Source: Bacteroidia bacterium (GTDB lineage: Bacteria > Bacteroidota > Bacteroidia > Chitinophagales > JAUHXS01). Taken from it: DNA of 64,000 bases. The DNA lies in the NCBI GenBank assembly GCA_030426955.1, contig JAUHXS010000001.1, forward strand, positions 332,661 to 396,660, read 5' to 3'. Position 1 is the first letter of the stretch. Every line of letters starts with the position of its first letter. The notes beneath the pieces are model-generated. The model had not been told where the DNA came from. It made no database searches and was given only the letters and a program-made list of their open reading frames with translations. The position numbers and the translations under genes were made by a program. Positions 28,804 through 39,148 of the stretch are shown here, piece after piece.

Positions 28804-29100
28804 ATGGATATTACAGTACAGCAACTAAAAGAAAGGCTTGATAACAAAGAAGCTATAAACATTATAGATGTTAGGGAAATTCATGAGCACGAAGAATTTA
28901 ACATTGGAGGAAAGAATATTCCAATGGGTGAAATTCCTAGCAAACTTGATGAACTTGAGTCACTTAAAACCAAAGAGCTTATTGTCTATTGTAGAAGTGG
29001 CAACAGAAGCGGTAATATCAAGATGTTTTTAGAAAGCAACGGCTTTACCAACGTCAAAAACCTTGAAGGTGGAATGCTGGCTTGGCAAGAACAGAGCTAA
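28804..29100 (+). CDS. Single-domain rhodanese-like protein
   Basis: A 98-residue cytosolic rhodanese domain (GlpE/PspE size). It has the NIIDVRE motif at 19-25, the active-site loop CRSGNRS at 63-69 with the persulfide-forming Cys63, and the closing LEGGMLAWQ. Such proteins transfer sulfane sulfur from thiosulfate or a carrier; the partner is unknown. It is the third gene of the PASTA operon (4-base gap), with no obvious mechanistic link to wall synthesis. Confidence 0.88.
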   Translation: MDITVQQLKERLDNKEAINIIDVREIHEHEEFNIGGKNIPMGEIPSKLDELESLKTKELIVYCRSGNRSGNIKMFLESNGFTNVKNLEGGMLAWQEQS

Positions 29101-29173
29101 ATTAGGAGATCAGAAACGCGAAACAAAACCAAGGGTCATTAGTTAGTATCTTATCAACTATAAACTGCGTAAC

Positions 29174-29830
29174 TTAGGCATTTCCTTTCTTATAATCTTC
29201 TAAAAACTTAGCCAACCCGATATCTGTTAAGGGATGATTTAGCAAGCCCATAATTGAACTTAAAGGACAAGTCACCACATCAGCACCAACCTCAGCACAT
29301 TTTACAATATGAAGTGGGTTTCTAATCGATGCCGCTAAAACTTGTGTTTGATAACCATACACGGAATAAATATGACTAATCTGTTGAATAAGCTGAACAC
29401 CATCCCAACTTGTATCGTCTACCCTACCTATAAATGGTGAAAGATACGTAGCACCTGCCTTTGCTGCCAACAATGCTTGTCCTGCAGAAAAAACAAGTGT
29501 ACAATTGGTCTTAATGTTTTGACTAGACAAGTCTTTAATTGCCTTCACACCATCTTTAATCATTGGAACTTTAACGACAATATTAGGGTGTAATGCAGCT
29601 AAGCGATGTCCTTCTTCTATAATGCCCTTATAATCCGTAGATACAACTTCAGCGCTTACATCAGATTTAACTAACTCACAAATTTTCACATAGTGATCTA
29701 AAATGTTTTTCTCGCCAGTAATTCCCTCTTTGGCCATTAAAGACGGATTTGTTGTCACACCATCTAAAATGCCAAGGTCTTTAGCTTCCTTTATCTGATC
29801 TATGTTAGCAGTATCTATAAAAAATTTCAT
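29174..29830 (-). CDS. Transaldolase / fructose-6-phosphate aldolase family protein
   Basis: A 218-residue class I aldolase of the small TalC/FSA type. MKFFIDTANIDQI at the N-terminus supplies the conserved Asp6, GVTTNPSLMAKEG (24-36) is the phosphate loop, and Lys87 in NIVVKVPMI is the Schiff-base lysine. FSA and short transaldolases share these residues; in Bacteroidota the gene usually serves as the pentose-phosphate transaldolase, which I take as more likely. It converges on the rhodanese gene and is monocistronic here. Confidence 0.9.
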   Translation of the reverse strand: MKFFIDTANIDQIKEAKDLGILDGVTTNPSLMAKEGITGEKNILDHYVKICELVKSDVSAEVVSTDYKGIIEEGHRLAALHPNIVVKVPMIKDGVKAIKDLSSQNIKTNCTLVFSAGQALLAAKAGATYLSPFIGRVDDTSWDGVQLIQQISHIYSVYGYQTQVLAASIRNPLHIVKCAEVGADVVTCPLSSIMGLLNHPLTDIGLAKFLEDYKKGNA

Positions 29831-29850
29831 TTTTTACTTATTAATTTTTA

Positions 29851-29858
29851 CAAATGTA
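29851..29858 (-). promoter_or_regulatory. -7 promoter box for the transaldolase gene
   Basis: On the minus strand the bases read TACATTTG, a perfect TAnnTTTG, 20 bases before the ATG. No TTG lies at the usual distance upstream, so the call rests on the -7 box alone. Confidence 0.4.
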
Positions 29859-29976
29859 ATGAATTGCGATAAGTATTCATTTTTGTTTTAAACAATCATT
29901 ACTATTGTTATCCACACCAAGCCCTAAAGCACTAATAATAAGCACATAAAGATTAAATTATTATAATTAATTGTTA

Positions 29977-29984
29977 TAACTTTG
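29977..29984 (+). promoter_or_regulatory. -7 promoter box for the 2999-residue repeat protein
   Basis: TAACTTTG matches TAnnTTTG exactly, 55 bases before the GTG start at 30040. The leader holds a weak 5-bp hairpin (TCCAC…GTGGA, about 29996-30013). No good -33 element is visible. Confidence 0.45.
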
Positions 29985-30039
29985 TAGTCTGATAGTCCAC
30001 CACACTAAGTGGAAGTACTTAAGCAAACAAAAACAATTT

Positions 30040-33000
30040 GTGAAATATACCAAACTCCTTATTCTACTCATTGGCAATTGTTTTTTATTCTTTACATCGT
30101 TAGGACAATGTGAACTAACAATTCAGCCAAAAAATTCAGGAACTGCTTCAATTATATCAAAGGAAGAAGCGGTTTGGACTGATATTGATAATATCAACAC
30201 AAACGGTAATGATCTATCCAAATCTGCCGCTGCTGGTTGGAACTCTGGTGCCATATCCACGTCTAGCATTTACAACAATGGCTATATAAAGCTTACTGCA
30301 ACAGAAGCTAATAAAAGAAGAATGGTCGGATTGTCTGATAATAATACCACTTCATCCTATACTGATATTGACTATGCCATATATTTACAACACAATGCTG
30401 TTATAACTATTTATGAATCTGGAAGCAACAAGGGGACATTTGGCACATACACTGCTGGAGACTCTTTCAAGGTGGCGGTAGAAGATAATATTGTCATATA
30501 TTATCACAACGAAATTCCAATGTATACAAGTACTGCTACTCCTACTCTGCCTATGACATTTGATGCTTCGTTATACGATGTAGGCGCAACCGTTACCAAT
30601 GTGATCATTTCGAATGGTACTGATGATACACTGATTGCAACTTCATTAAATGGTGGTACTGGAACTACTTATGAGTGGACTAGAAATGGAGTTGTAGTTG
30701 ATAACGATAGCATATATGATAATGTTGCTTTAAGCCATAATGATACTATTATTTGCATCATGACATCTGGTGCTGGCTCATGTGCAGGGTCGACAGATAC
30801 AGCAAATAGCATTATAATAGACACTGTTCATGCATCAGAACTTCCTAAAGTTTGGATTTTGAATGACCCAAATGTTAGCATAGGTTGTAGCAAAGTAAGA
30901 GAAGAAGTTGTATGGTGGAATCTGTCTAACGTAGTAGATACTGGCAATAACATAACAAAGGTCATAGGAGGCGATGCACAATGGTACGCAGGAGCAGCTT
31001 CAAAAAACAAAGTATATGATAATGGTTATCTGGAGTTCATCGCTGAAGAAGATGATAAGTATAGAATGATTGGGTTAGATTATGATGATGCAAATAATAG
31101 TTATGCAACTCTTGACTATGCTATTTACTTATATGCCAATGGTACTTATTACATCTATGAATCAGGAAGCAACCTTGGAGTAAAAGGAGCCTTTTCTGCT
31201 GGTGATACTTTCAGGGTTGCAGTTGAAGATAGTGTTGTACTATATTATCACAACGGAAACCCTTTTTATACAAGCTTGGTCGCACCTTCATTGCCACTTT
31301 TAGCAGATAATTCTATACGCGATGAAGGAGGAACCGTAAAAAATGCCTATGTAATCAATAATGCATCTGATACTTTTAGAGCTTATACATTCAACGCGGG
31401 AAGTAACCCTACTTATCAATGGCAAGTTAATGGTGCAAATATTGGCGGAGCAACAAATTCATTTTATGTCAATAATAGCTTAAGTGACGGCGATACTGTT
31501 ACCTGTCTAATTACTACTGACTTAAACAATTTTAGTAGTCAAGCCACTATTACTTCAAATATTATTATCAAAGAATCAACAAGCATTAATGATTTATCTT
31601 ACGCATATATATACAATGAAGCAGATAATGACTCGGCAGCTTGCTCTATTGTCATTGAAGACATAGCTTGGCGCAACATATCCAATTTAAGTATTTCTGG
31701 TAATGACTGCGAAAAGACAAGCGGTGGAGCATATTGGGGTGCTGGCGCATCATCATACAATCCAATCTCAAACAATGGATATACTCAAGCGGTTACGACT
31801 GCAAACAATGAGCGAATAATGTTTGGGTTAACAAGTAATGATGCAAACTCAAGTTATACAACGATAGATTTTGCCATTTACTTGCAAAACAATGGCTATA
31901 TGCGTATTTATGAATCTGGTGCTAATATTGGACAATTTGGACAATACTCAACCGGTGACACCATAAAAGTAGCTATTGAAGACTCAACTATCATATACTA
32001 CGTTAACAACAATCCTATTTATACAAGTAGTAATGCACCTACCCTTCCTCTGTATACAGATATGTCCTTTTTTGATGAAGGAGCAGCACTAGAAGATATC
32101 ACTATTGTCCACTCTCCTACAGATACATTTAGAGCAGTAGGCGTTAATATGGGAGAAAGCCCAACTTATCAATGGCAATTAAATAGCGTTGATATTGGCG
32201 GGGCAACAAGCTCTTTCTATGTCAATGGGTCACTAAACAATGATGACACCTTATCGTGCGTTATTACCAGTTCCTTAAACTGTAGCCCCGACTCATTAAT
32301 TTCCAATTATATTTTCAGGTCTTCTTCAACCCTAGAAGACATTGCAGATGTTTATATAACCAACAATACTCCATCTGACAAAACATGTGTAAGAACTAGA
32401 GAAGAAATTAAATGGAATGACTTATCCCACTTACAACCTTCAGGCAATGATATCATCAAAACATCTGGAGGAGCTTCATGGGAAGCAGGAGCCGTTTCTT
32501 ATAATCAAGTTTCAGATAATGGCTTTGTTCAAACCATCGTAGATGAAACAAACACAAGAAGAATGTTTGGACTAAATATAGCCAACACATCTGCGTCATA
32601 TCAAGATATAGACTTTGCCATGTACCTATCTAACAATGGTTACATCTATATTTATGAAAATGGGGCTTCAAAATTAGCACCACATGGAGGACGATACTAC
32701 TCAGGAGACACTATGCAAGTGGCTATTGAGTCTGGCGTGGTAAAGTATTATAGAAATAACGATTTAGTCTATACAAGCTTAGTTGTACCATCTCCTCCAC
32801 TTTATGTTGATGTATCAATGGTTGAAGAAGGAGCAACACTTAGAAACATTAATATATTTCATGCTGCGGGCGACACCTTTACGGTAGGCACTCATAATGT
32901 TGGCTCAAGTCCTACTTACCAATGGCAACTAAATGGCGTTGATATTGGTGGAGCAACAAGCAGCACATATGTAAACAATGGCTTAAGCGATGGAGATTCC

Positions 33001-36000
33001 ATCCGATGTAAAATTATTTCAACTCTAAACTGTGATCCCGACTCAATATTTTCCAATTATATTATAAGAGAAAATTTTGCAGCATCAGATATCGTAAACC
33101 TTTATATCAGTAACGATGCTACTGCAACAAACTCCTGTCTCAGAGCAAGAGAAGAAGCTTTTTGGACAGACAATGTCTACTTAACGATATCTGGAAATAA
33201 TGTTGAGAAAACATCTGGCAATAATGCATCTTGGGATGCTGCTGCCATAACGTATAATCAAGTAAGCGATTATGGCTATATAGAAACTATCGTAGATGAA
33301 ACTGATAAATATCGAATGTTTGGCCTTAATGATGCTAATACAACTGCTTCATTTCAGGATATTGACTATGCAATATACCTTATTACTAATGGTACAATAC
33401 AAATTTATGAAAGCGGAACTTATAGAGGAATATTTGCAACATATACTACTGGAGATACTCTCAAAGTTGCTGTTGAGGATAGCACCGTTATTTACTATAA
33501 AAACAATGTCAAGTTTTACACAAGTGCTGTAGCTCCTACACTACCTATGTTTGGAGACTTATCAATACGTGATACTGGTGGTACTTTCAAGAATGTAATG
33601 ATCGCACACACACTAACTGATACATTTAGGACAACCTTACTAAATGATGCTGGAAGTAGCCCAACTTATCAATGGCAACTAAACGGCGCTGATATTGGTG
33701 GGGCAACAAGTTCTTTCTATGAGCATTCTGGACTAGATGCTGGAGATACAATCACTTGCAAGCTCTTTGTCGACTTAAACTGTGACCCAGATTCAATTTA
33801 TTCCCCTGACATTGTTATTGAGGAAATTCCAATTAATGATGCTATTGAATTTTATATCTATAATGATTCTACAAACTCTAGTGCCTGTAGACAAGCTATA
33901 GAAGAGGTCACCTGGGCTGACATTGCCGACAACGTATCAGCAGATGGCAACAACTTAATCAGAACCTATAGTTCTGGCTGGAATGCTGGAGCAGTATCGA
34001 CCAATTACATCGGTAATGGTGGCTATGTGCAGACCATTGCAGATGAAACAAATACGGCTAGAATGTTTGGCTTAAGCAATTCAAGCCCTAATGATAATTA
34101 TACCAGTATAGATTTTGCCTTATATTTAACGGCATCTGCAACAGTACTTGTTTATGAATCAGGAGCGCAGATAGCATCTGTAGGCTCCTATGCTACAGGA
34201 GATACATTCAAGGTTTCAATAGAAGATGATAAGGTTTACTATTACAAAAATGGAGACGTATTGTATGAGAGCACGACTTCTCCCACTCTCCCAATGTTAG
34301 TAGACCTCTCCTTAAATACATTAAACAGCACACTAAAAGACGTAACCATTGTACACCCTATGTCTGACACGTTCAGATTAGTTGTTAACAATGCAGAGTC
34401 CAGCCTATCCTACCAATGGAAGTTAAATGGCACGAACATTCCAGGTGCAACTGACATATATTACGCAAACAATAGTTTATCAAATAATGATACCATTACC
34501 TGTTTATTATCAACTGGGCTGGACTGCGAGCCAGATTCTATAGAGTCTAATACAGTAGTGGTTCATGAAGTGCCTTTGTCATCCTTCGGCTCTTTATATA
34601 TTGAAAATGATACCTCTTCTCAAAAAGCGTGTAAGTTAGCAAAAGAAGAAGTGCGCTGGACTGACTTAAGCGCCTATTCTATCGCTGATGAAAATGATCT
34701 AACTAAAGCGGTTCAAAGTGCTTGGAATGGAGGAGCTGCGTCTACAAATCAAATTCAAAGCTCTGGTTATGTTAGCACTGTCATTGAGGGCACAAATACA
34801 TATAGAGCTATTGGCTTAAGCAATGGGAATATTAATGACAATTGGAATACCATTGACTATTGTTTTTATTTACATACCAACGGTATCGTTTACATTTATG
34901 AATCAGGTACATCTCGCGGAGCCTATGGAGCACAAGTAGATGGAGACACGCTTAAAGTACAAGTTATAAATAGCGTTGTTACTTACTATAGAAATGATTC
35001 ATTACTTTATACAAGTGCTGTTTCGGCAACGATGCCACTATTAGTAGATGCCTCAATCTACTCTTTAGGTGCAACGCTTAAAGACGTCTACATTGCACAC
35101 GAGTTAACAGATACCTTTCGAGCAACAGTTTCTAATGCTGGCAATAACCCGACCTATCAATGGCAAGTTAACGGTATAAACCAAGGAGCTAATAGTCCAA
35201 CTTATGCAAATTCATCGCTCAATACAGATGACGTAATTAGATGTATCGTCACACCTGATCTAAATTGCTCTAACGGAGATACAACAGCACCAATAGTTGT
35301 TGATGAGATCCTAGCAAATAACTTTCTTGACATACAAGTCACCAATGATACAACATCAACTGTAGGTTGTAAAATAGCAGAAGAGCAAGTCATATGGACA
35401 GATATTGTATCGTGTACTGCGGACAGCAATGACTTGATAAGAAACACTGGTAGCGGCTGGAATGGAGGAGCTGCCTCTAGCAATATTGTAACGGACTGGG
35501 GATATCTATATACAGTTGCAGGCGAAACCAATACTCAAAGAATGATTGGTTTGAGCTCTAATAACACAGATGCTAATTATACAACAATTGATTTTGCCTT
35601 TTATCTGCAAAGCAACTCAAATGTAGCAATTTATGAATCTGGGTCTAATAGAGGGAATTATGCAACATATACAACTGGCGACACATTAAAGATAGCAGTA
35701 GAAAACAGCGTTATCAAATATTATAAAAACAGTGAATTGATTTACATATCTGAAGTCGCTCCTATCCTGCCACTTATTGCAGACGCATCTATAAATAGCA
35801 CAAATGGAACATTAAAAAATTGTAGGCTGGCACATTTATTATCAGATACCTTCCGTACAACTATATCAGCAGAAGCAGGAGTAACCTATTCCTATCAATG
35901 GAAAAAGAATGGTGTCGATATTGCAGGAGCAAATAGTGATGTTTATGGTACTAGCTCGTTAGATGATGGCGATCAAATTACTTGTGACATTTCTATTGAT

Positions 36001-39000
36001 CTCAACTGCACAGACTCATCTGTCGTATCCAGTCCGATAATTATCAAAGATTTGGATTTCAGCAAACTCAATAGCTTTTATATCGCTAACACAATAGATA
36101 ATGACGGCTCTTGTAAAATTATTGAAAATCCTGTCACATGGACTAATGGAAATAATATTGAAATTCAATCCAATAATATCAGAAAAACGGCTGGAACAAA
36201 TAATAGCTGGGATGCTGGAGCAGAATCTAGCAAACAAATCGAGGATTGGGGCTATGTTCAAACCATTGTATTTGAAACCAACGAAAATAGAATGATTGGT
36301 TTGAGTCAAACCAATACTAATGACCATCACAATACAATAGATTTTGCCATATATTTAGCCAGTGCTAATTATTATGTATATGAGAGCGGTGCTAATGTAT
36401 CTGGACTTATTGGTGGCTTCTCCAAAGGTGATACCTTTAAAGTTCAAATTGAGGACGATACAGCGCACTATTATAGAAATGGCACGCTGTTTTATACTAG
36501 TACGAAGCAAGCTATTACCCCAATGGTAGTTGATGTTTCCCTATATGGATATAACGCTACCTTAAGAGATGTGACTATTGGCCATGCTTTATCAGATACA
36601 TTTGAGGTAAGAGCATCAAATATTGGCGCTTCTCCAACTTATCAATGGAAAATTGATGGTGTAGATGTGGGTGGGGAAACTTCATCAACATACATCAATA
36701 CAAGTCTTGGAGACAATGAAGTGGTGAGTTGTCTATTCATGCCAGATATAGGTTGTACCAACCAACAACTTTCCAATGAAATATCTATTCAAAACACGGT
36801 TTCAGTCAATAGCGTTGTTGAAGATGTATATATTACAAATGGCACAGAATTCAACTGCAATCAATATTCCAAGATCAAAGTTCTATGGGATGGTATAAGC
36901 ACCTCTGTTACCCAAAGTAACAATGGCAACCTATCTAGAACAACTAGCTCTGGGTGGAATGCAGGGGCATATTCTAAGCAAACAGTTGCAAACAACGGCT
37001 TTGTTCAAACTATTGTCAACGAAACAAATAGGCAACGTATGTTCGGATTAAGCAACTCAAGTGCCGACGATAATTATACCACCATAGCGTATGCCATATA
37101 TTTACACTCAAATGCAAACATCTACGTTTACGAATCGGGGGTTAGCAGAGGAGGGTTTGGAACTTATTCAAGTGGCGACACAGTAAAAGTTGCAGTTGAA
37201 AACGACTTAGTACATTATTACAAAAACGGTGTAAAGCTATATACTAGCTCAGTGACTCCTACTCTACCTATGATAGTTGACCTCTCCTTAAATACAAATG
37301 GAGCGACATTGCAAGATGTCATGATTTATAATGGGATGTCTGATACAAGTTATGTATTTGGGGAACTAATTGGAAACGATCCTAGCTATCAATGGAAACT
37401 AAATGGAGGTAATGTTGGTATTGATACGAACTTCTACGTCAATACCAGTCCTAACGATGATGATATGATCACTTGTGAGATAACAACAGATTTAGAATGC
37501 GCCAGCACAGATGTAGAATCAGATACACTATTTGTTATTGGGGACCCAGTTACATCTACCAACTGGCTTGGAACTTCCACTACTTGGTTTGACAAAAATA
37601 ACTGGAGCAACGGGATTCCTAATTATAAGAAATCTGTAGTTATACCTAATGGCACTCCAAGTAGCCCAACAATTACTAGCTATGCAGCTGTATATGACTT
37701 AGAAGTTCAGACAGGCGCAACACTTAATATAAGTGGAAGCAATACACTTTGCGTGACTGATGATTATACTAATCGTGGCACTATTAACTCTTCAACAGGC
37801 ACAGTAATATTTACAGATGGATGTCAAATGAGTACCGATACATTATGGAATGATGGCGTTACTCAGATATTTGATAACTTCACAATGGATAATGAAAATG
37901 GATTAGTTATAGATTCTGGCTCTATCGAAATTAGTGGAACACTTACATTTACTAATGGCATTATCTATTCAGATAGCAACAATCTAGTGATTTTTGAAGA
38001 TGATGCAAATCATGCAAGTGTCTCTAATAGCAGTTTTGTTGATGGTTATGTGCGTAAAATAGGAGACGATGCTTTTACATTCCCAGTCGGAGATAGTGGC
38101 TACTACCAACCCATAAGTATTACTGCGCCATCTTCTACCTCTGATCATTTTACCGCTAAGTTTTTTGCAGAAAACTATTTTCCAACTTATTACTCTGCAC
38201 ATAAAGACACGGATATAGCACATACTAGCAGTTGTAACTTCTGGACACTAGATAGAACCAATGGTAGCTCTGATGTAACTGTTACCTTAAGCTGGAGTGA
38301 TAGCAATTGTACAAACGGCTCTGATGTAACAGATATGGACAGCCTTATAGTTTGTAGATACAATGGCAGCAAGTGGGTTAGCGAGGGTAACAACGGCAGC
38401 CCTACAGGAGACAATTCTAGTGGAACGATAACTTCTGCCGCTGCTATTACATCATTTAGTCCATTTGTTTTAGGCACAACTGACCCAGGATCAAACCCAT
38501 TGCCAATCGAGTTGCTTTACTTCTATGCCCTTCCTCAAGAAAATAATGTAGAAATTTACTGGGGAACTGCAAGTGAAGTAAATAATGCTTTCTTTTCTAT
38601 TGAAAGATCAGCAGACGGTCAAACTTTTGAAGAATTAAAACAAATTGAAGCAAATGGTTCTGAATATTCAAAGACTGATTATCAGGAAGTAGATTACAAT
38701 CCTTTAGCTGGCATAGCTTATTATAGGTTAAAACAAACAGACGATGACGGTTCTTTTTCCTATTCTAATATTATAAAAATTGACTTACACCAAAAAATCA
38801 ATATTAGGATATTCCCAGTTCCTGCTAAAGAAAAATTAAACGTAGTATTTAAAGATGGTAATATGAGTGAATCATCTATCTCTATAAAGAATATACTAGG
38901 TCAAAAGATAAATGTGGATGTGAATACATATGGAACAATTACGCAAATAAATACCAAACCTTTAAAATCAGGTATTTATATCCTAGAAGTTCAGCAAGAT

Positions 39001-39039
39001 GCACATACTCACGAACAATTTAAATTTGTTGTAGAATAA
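30040..39039 (+). CDS. 2999-residue secreted repeat protein with ten ConA-like/Ig-like units, T9SS type A
   Basis: A signal peptide (MKYTKLLILLIGNCFLFFTSLGQ; GTG start) is followed by ten tandem units of about 248 residues. Each unit has a beta-sandwich half (EE..W.D…GN…KT…W.AGA.S…I..NGY.QT…RM.GL…Y..IDFA.YL…IYESG…GDT.KVA.E…YY.N…YTS…LP…GAT…) and an Ig-like half (P.YQW.LNG..IGGA…SL.DGD.I.C). After unit ten come a beta-strand-rich segment (WFDKNNWSNGIPN…, about 2510-2800), an FN3-like LPIELLYFYA…VEIYWGTASEVNN…FSIERS module and a type A sorting domain (IFPVPAKEKLNVVF…SGIYILEVQ). The sandwich half resembles an unnamed SPRY/ConA-like domain seen in bacterial Rhs and surface proteins. Probably an extended surface adhesin or matrix protein; no catalytic site seen. 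Confidence 0.9.
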   Translation: MKYTKLLILLIGNCFLFFTSLGQCELTIQPKNSGTASIISKEEAVWTDIDNINTNGNDLSKSAAAGWNSGAISTSSIYNNGYIKLTATEANKRRMVGLSDNNTTSSYTDIDYAIYLQHNAVITIYESGSNKGTFGTYTAGDSFKVAVEDNIVIYYHNEIPMYTSTATPTLPMTFDASLYDVGATVTNVIISNGTDDTLIATSLNGGTGTTYEWTRNGVVVDNDSIYDNVALSHNDTIICIMTSGAGSCAGSTDTANSIIIDTVHASELPKVWILNDPNVSIGCSKVREEVVWWNLSNVVDTGNNITKVIGGDAQWYAGAASKNKVYDNGYLEFIAEEDDKYRMIGLDYDDANNSYATLDYAIYLYANGTYYIYESGSNLGVKGAFSAGDTFRVAVEDSVVLYYHNGNPFYTSLVAPSLPLLADNSIRDEGGTVKNAYVINNASDTFRAYTFNAGSNPTYQWQVNGANIGGATNSFYVNNSLSDGDTVTCLITTDLNNFSSQATITSNIIIKESTSINDLSYAYIYNEADNDSAACSIVIEDIAWRNISNLSISGNDCEKTSGGAYWGAGASSYNPISNNGYTQAVTTANNERIMFGLTSNDANSSYTTIDFAIYLQNNGYMRIYESGANIGQFGQYSTGDTIKVAIEDSTIIYYVNNNPIYTSSNAPTLPLYTDMSFFDEGAALEDITIVHSPTDTFRAVGVNMGESPTYQWQLNSVDIGGATSSFYVNGSLNNDDTLSCVITSSLNCSPDSLISNYIFRSSSTLEDIADVYITNNTPSDKTCVRTREEIKWNDLSHLQPSGNDIIKTSGGASWEAGAVSYNQVSDNGFVQTIVDETNTRRMFGLNIANTSASYQDIDFAMYLSNNGYIYIYENGASKLAPHGGRYYSGDTMQVAIESGVVKYYRNNDLVYTSLVVPSPPLYVDVSMVEEGATLRNINIFHAAGDTFTVGTHNVGSSPTYQWQLNGVDIGGATSSTYVNNGLSDGDSIRCKIISTLNCDPDSIFSNYIIRENFAASDIVNLYISNDATATNSCLRAREEAFWTDNVYLTISGNNVEKTSGNNASWDAAAITYNQVSDYGYIETIVDETDKYRMFGLNDANTTASFQDIDYAIYLITNGTIQIYESGTYRGIFATYTTGDTLKVAVEDSTVIYYKNNVKFYTSAVAPTLPMFGDLSIRDTGGTFKNVMIAHTLTDTFRTTLLNDAGSSPTYQWQLNGADIGGATSSFYEHSGLDAGDTITCKLFVDLNCDPDSIYSPDIVIEEIPINDAIEFYIYNDSTNSSACRQAIEEVTWADIADNVSADGNNLIRTYSSGWNAGAVSTNYIGNGGYVQTIADETNTARMFGLSNSSPNDNYTSIDFALYLTASATVLVYESGAQIASVGSYATGDTFKVSIEDDKVYYYKNGDVLYESTTSPTLPMLVDLSLNTLNSTLKDVTIVHPMSDTFRLVVNNAESSLSYQWKLNGTNIPGATDIYYANNSLSNNDTITCLLSTGLDCEPDSIESNTVVVHEVPLSSFGSLYIENDTSSQKACKLAKEEVRWTDLSAYSIADENDLTKAVQSAWNGGAASTNQIQSSGYVSTVIEGTNTYRAIGLSNGNINDNWNTIDYCFYLHTNGIVYIYESGTSRGAYGAQVDGDTLKVQVINSVVTYYRNDSLLYTSAVSATMPLLVDASIYSLGATLKDVYIAHELTDTFRATVSNAGNNPTYQWQVNGINQGANSPTYANSSLNTDDVIRCIVTPDLNCSNGDTTAPIVVDEILANNFLDIQVTNDTTSTVGCKIAEEQVIWTDIVSCTADSNDLIRNTGSGWNGGAASSNIVTDWGYLYTVAGETNTQRMIGLSSNNTDANYTTIDFAFYLQSNSNVAIYESGSNRGNYATYTTGDTLKIAVENSVIKYYKNSELIYISEVAPILPLIADASINSTNGTLKNCRLAHLLSDTFRTTISAEAGVTYSYQWKKNGVDIAGANSDVYGTSSLDDGDQITCDISIDLNCTDSSVVSSPIIIKDLDFSKLNSFYIANTIDNDGSCKIIENPVTWTNGNNIEIQSNNIRKTAGTNNSWDAGAESSKQIEDWGYVQTIVFETNENRMIGLSQTNTNDHHNTIDFAIYLASANYYVYESGANVSGLIGGFSKGDTFKVQIEDDTAHYYRNGTLFYTSTKQAITPMVVDVSLYGYNATLRDVTIGHALSDTFEVRASNIGASPTYQWKIDGVDVGGETSSTYINTSLGDNEVVSCLFMPDIGCTNQQLSNEISIQNTVSVNSVVEDVYITNGTEFNCNQYSKIKVLWDGISTSVTQSNNGNLSRTTSSGWNAGAYSKQTVANNGFVQTIVNETNRQRMFGLSNSSADDNYTTIAYAIYLHSNANIYVYESGVSRGGFGTYSSGDTVKVAVENDLVHYYKNGVKLYTSSVTPTLPMIVDLSLNTNGATLQDVMIYNGMSDTSYVFGELIGNDPSYQWKLNGGNVGIDTNFYVNTSPNDDDMITCEITTDLECASTDVESDTLFVIGDPVTSTNWLGTSTTWFDKNNWSNGIPNYKKSVVIPNGTPSSPTITSYAAVYDLEVQTGATLNISGSNTLCVTDDYTNRGTINSSTGTVIFTDGCQMSTDTLWNDGVTQIFDNFTMDNENGLVIDSGSIEISGTLTFTNGIIYSDSNNLVIFEDDANHASVSNSSFVDGYVRKIGDDAFTFPVGDSGYYQPISITAPSSTSDHFTAKFFAENYFPTYYSAHKDTDIAHTSSCNFWTLDRTNGSSDVTVTLSWSDSNCTNGSDVTDMDSLIVCRYNGSKWVSEGNNGSPTGDNSSGTITSAAAITSFSPFVLGTTDPGSNPLPIELLYFYALPQENNVEIYWGTASEVNNAFFSIERSADGQTFEELKQIEANGSEYSKTDYQEVDYNPLAGIAYYRLKQTDDDGSFSYSNIIKIDLHQKINIRIFPVPAKEKLNVVFKDGNMSESSISIKNILGQKINVDVNTYGTITQINTKPLKSGIYILEVQQDAHTHEQFKFVVE
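30124..37545 (+). repeat. Ten tandem coding repeats of about 745 bp
   Basis: The conserved E-E-x-x-W block recurs near 30165, 30903, 31655, 32401, 33153, 33901, 34645, 35380, 36124 and 36872. Period is 735-750 bases and reading frame is kept. Units 3-5 share nearly identical DNA across the GVDIGGATSS coding stretch (about 32190, 32938 and 33688), while units 1, 9 and 10 are more diverged. This suggests recent expansion or gene conversion in the centre of the array. Confidence 0.85.
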
Positions 39040-39087
39040 TATTTAAAGCATTTTGATCGGCAAAATATCACTTACAGGCAAAGTTCT

Positions 39088-39119
39088 TTTGAATTAATAA
39101 TATTATTTACGATCTTTGC
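39088..39119 (+). promoter_or_regulatory. Promoter of the rpmB-rpmG operon
   Basis: TTTG at 39088-39091 and GATCTTTGC at 39111-39119 are separated by 19 bases. The -7 box deviates from TAnnTTTG only in its first base. The expected start lies about 25 bases before the rpmB ATG. Confidence 0.5.
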
Positions 39120-39148
39120 GACCTGTTTTAAGCTAAAAGCGTAGAAAA

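Noticed and set aside
29174-29830. Fructose-6-phosphate aldolase (fsa) as a firm name
   Set aside because: The Schiff-base Lys and Asp6 are shared by FSA and short transaldolases, so the sequence alone does not decide; I left the symbol empty.
30828-38477. Open frames inside the 2999-residue gene on either strand
   Set aside because: They overlap a repeat-rich coding gene with signal peptide and sorting domain, recur with the repeat period and have no recognisable features.
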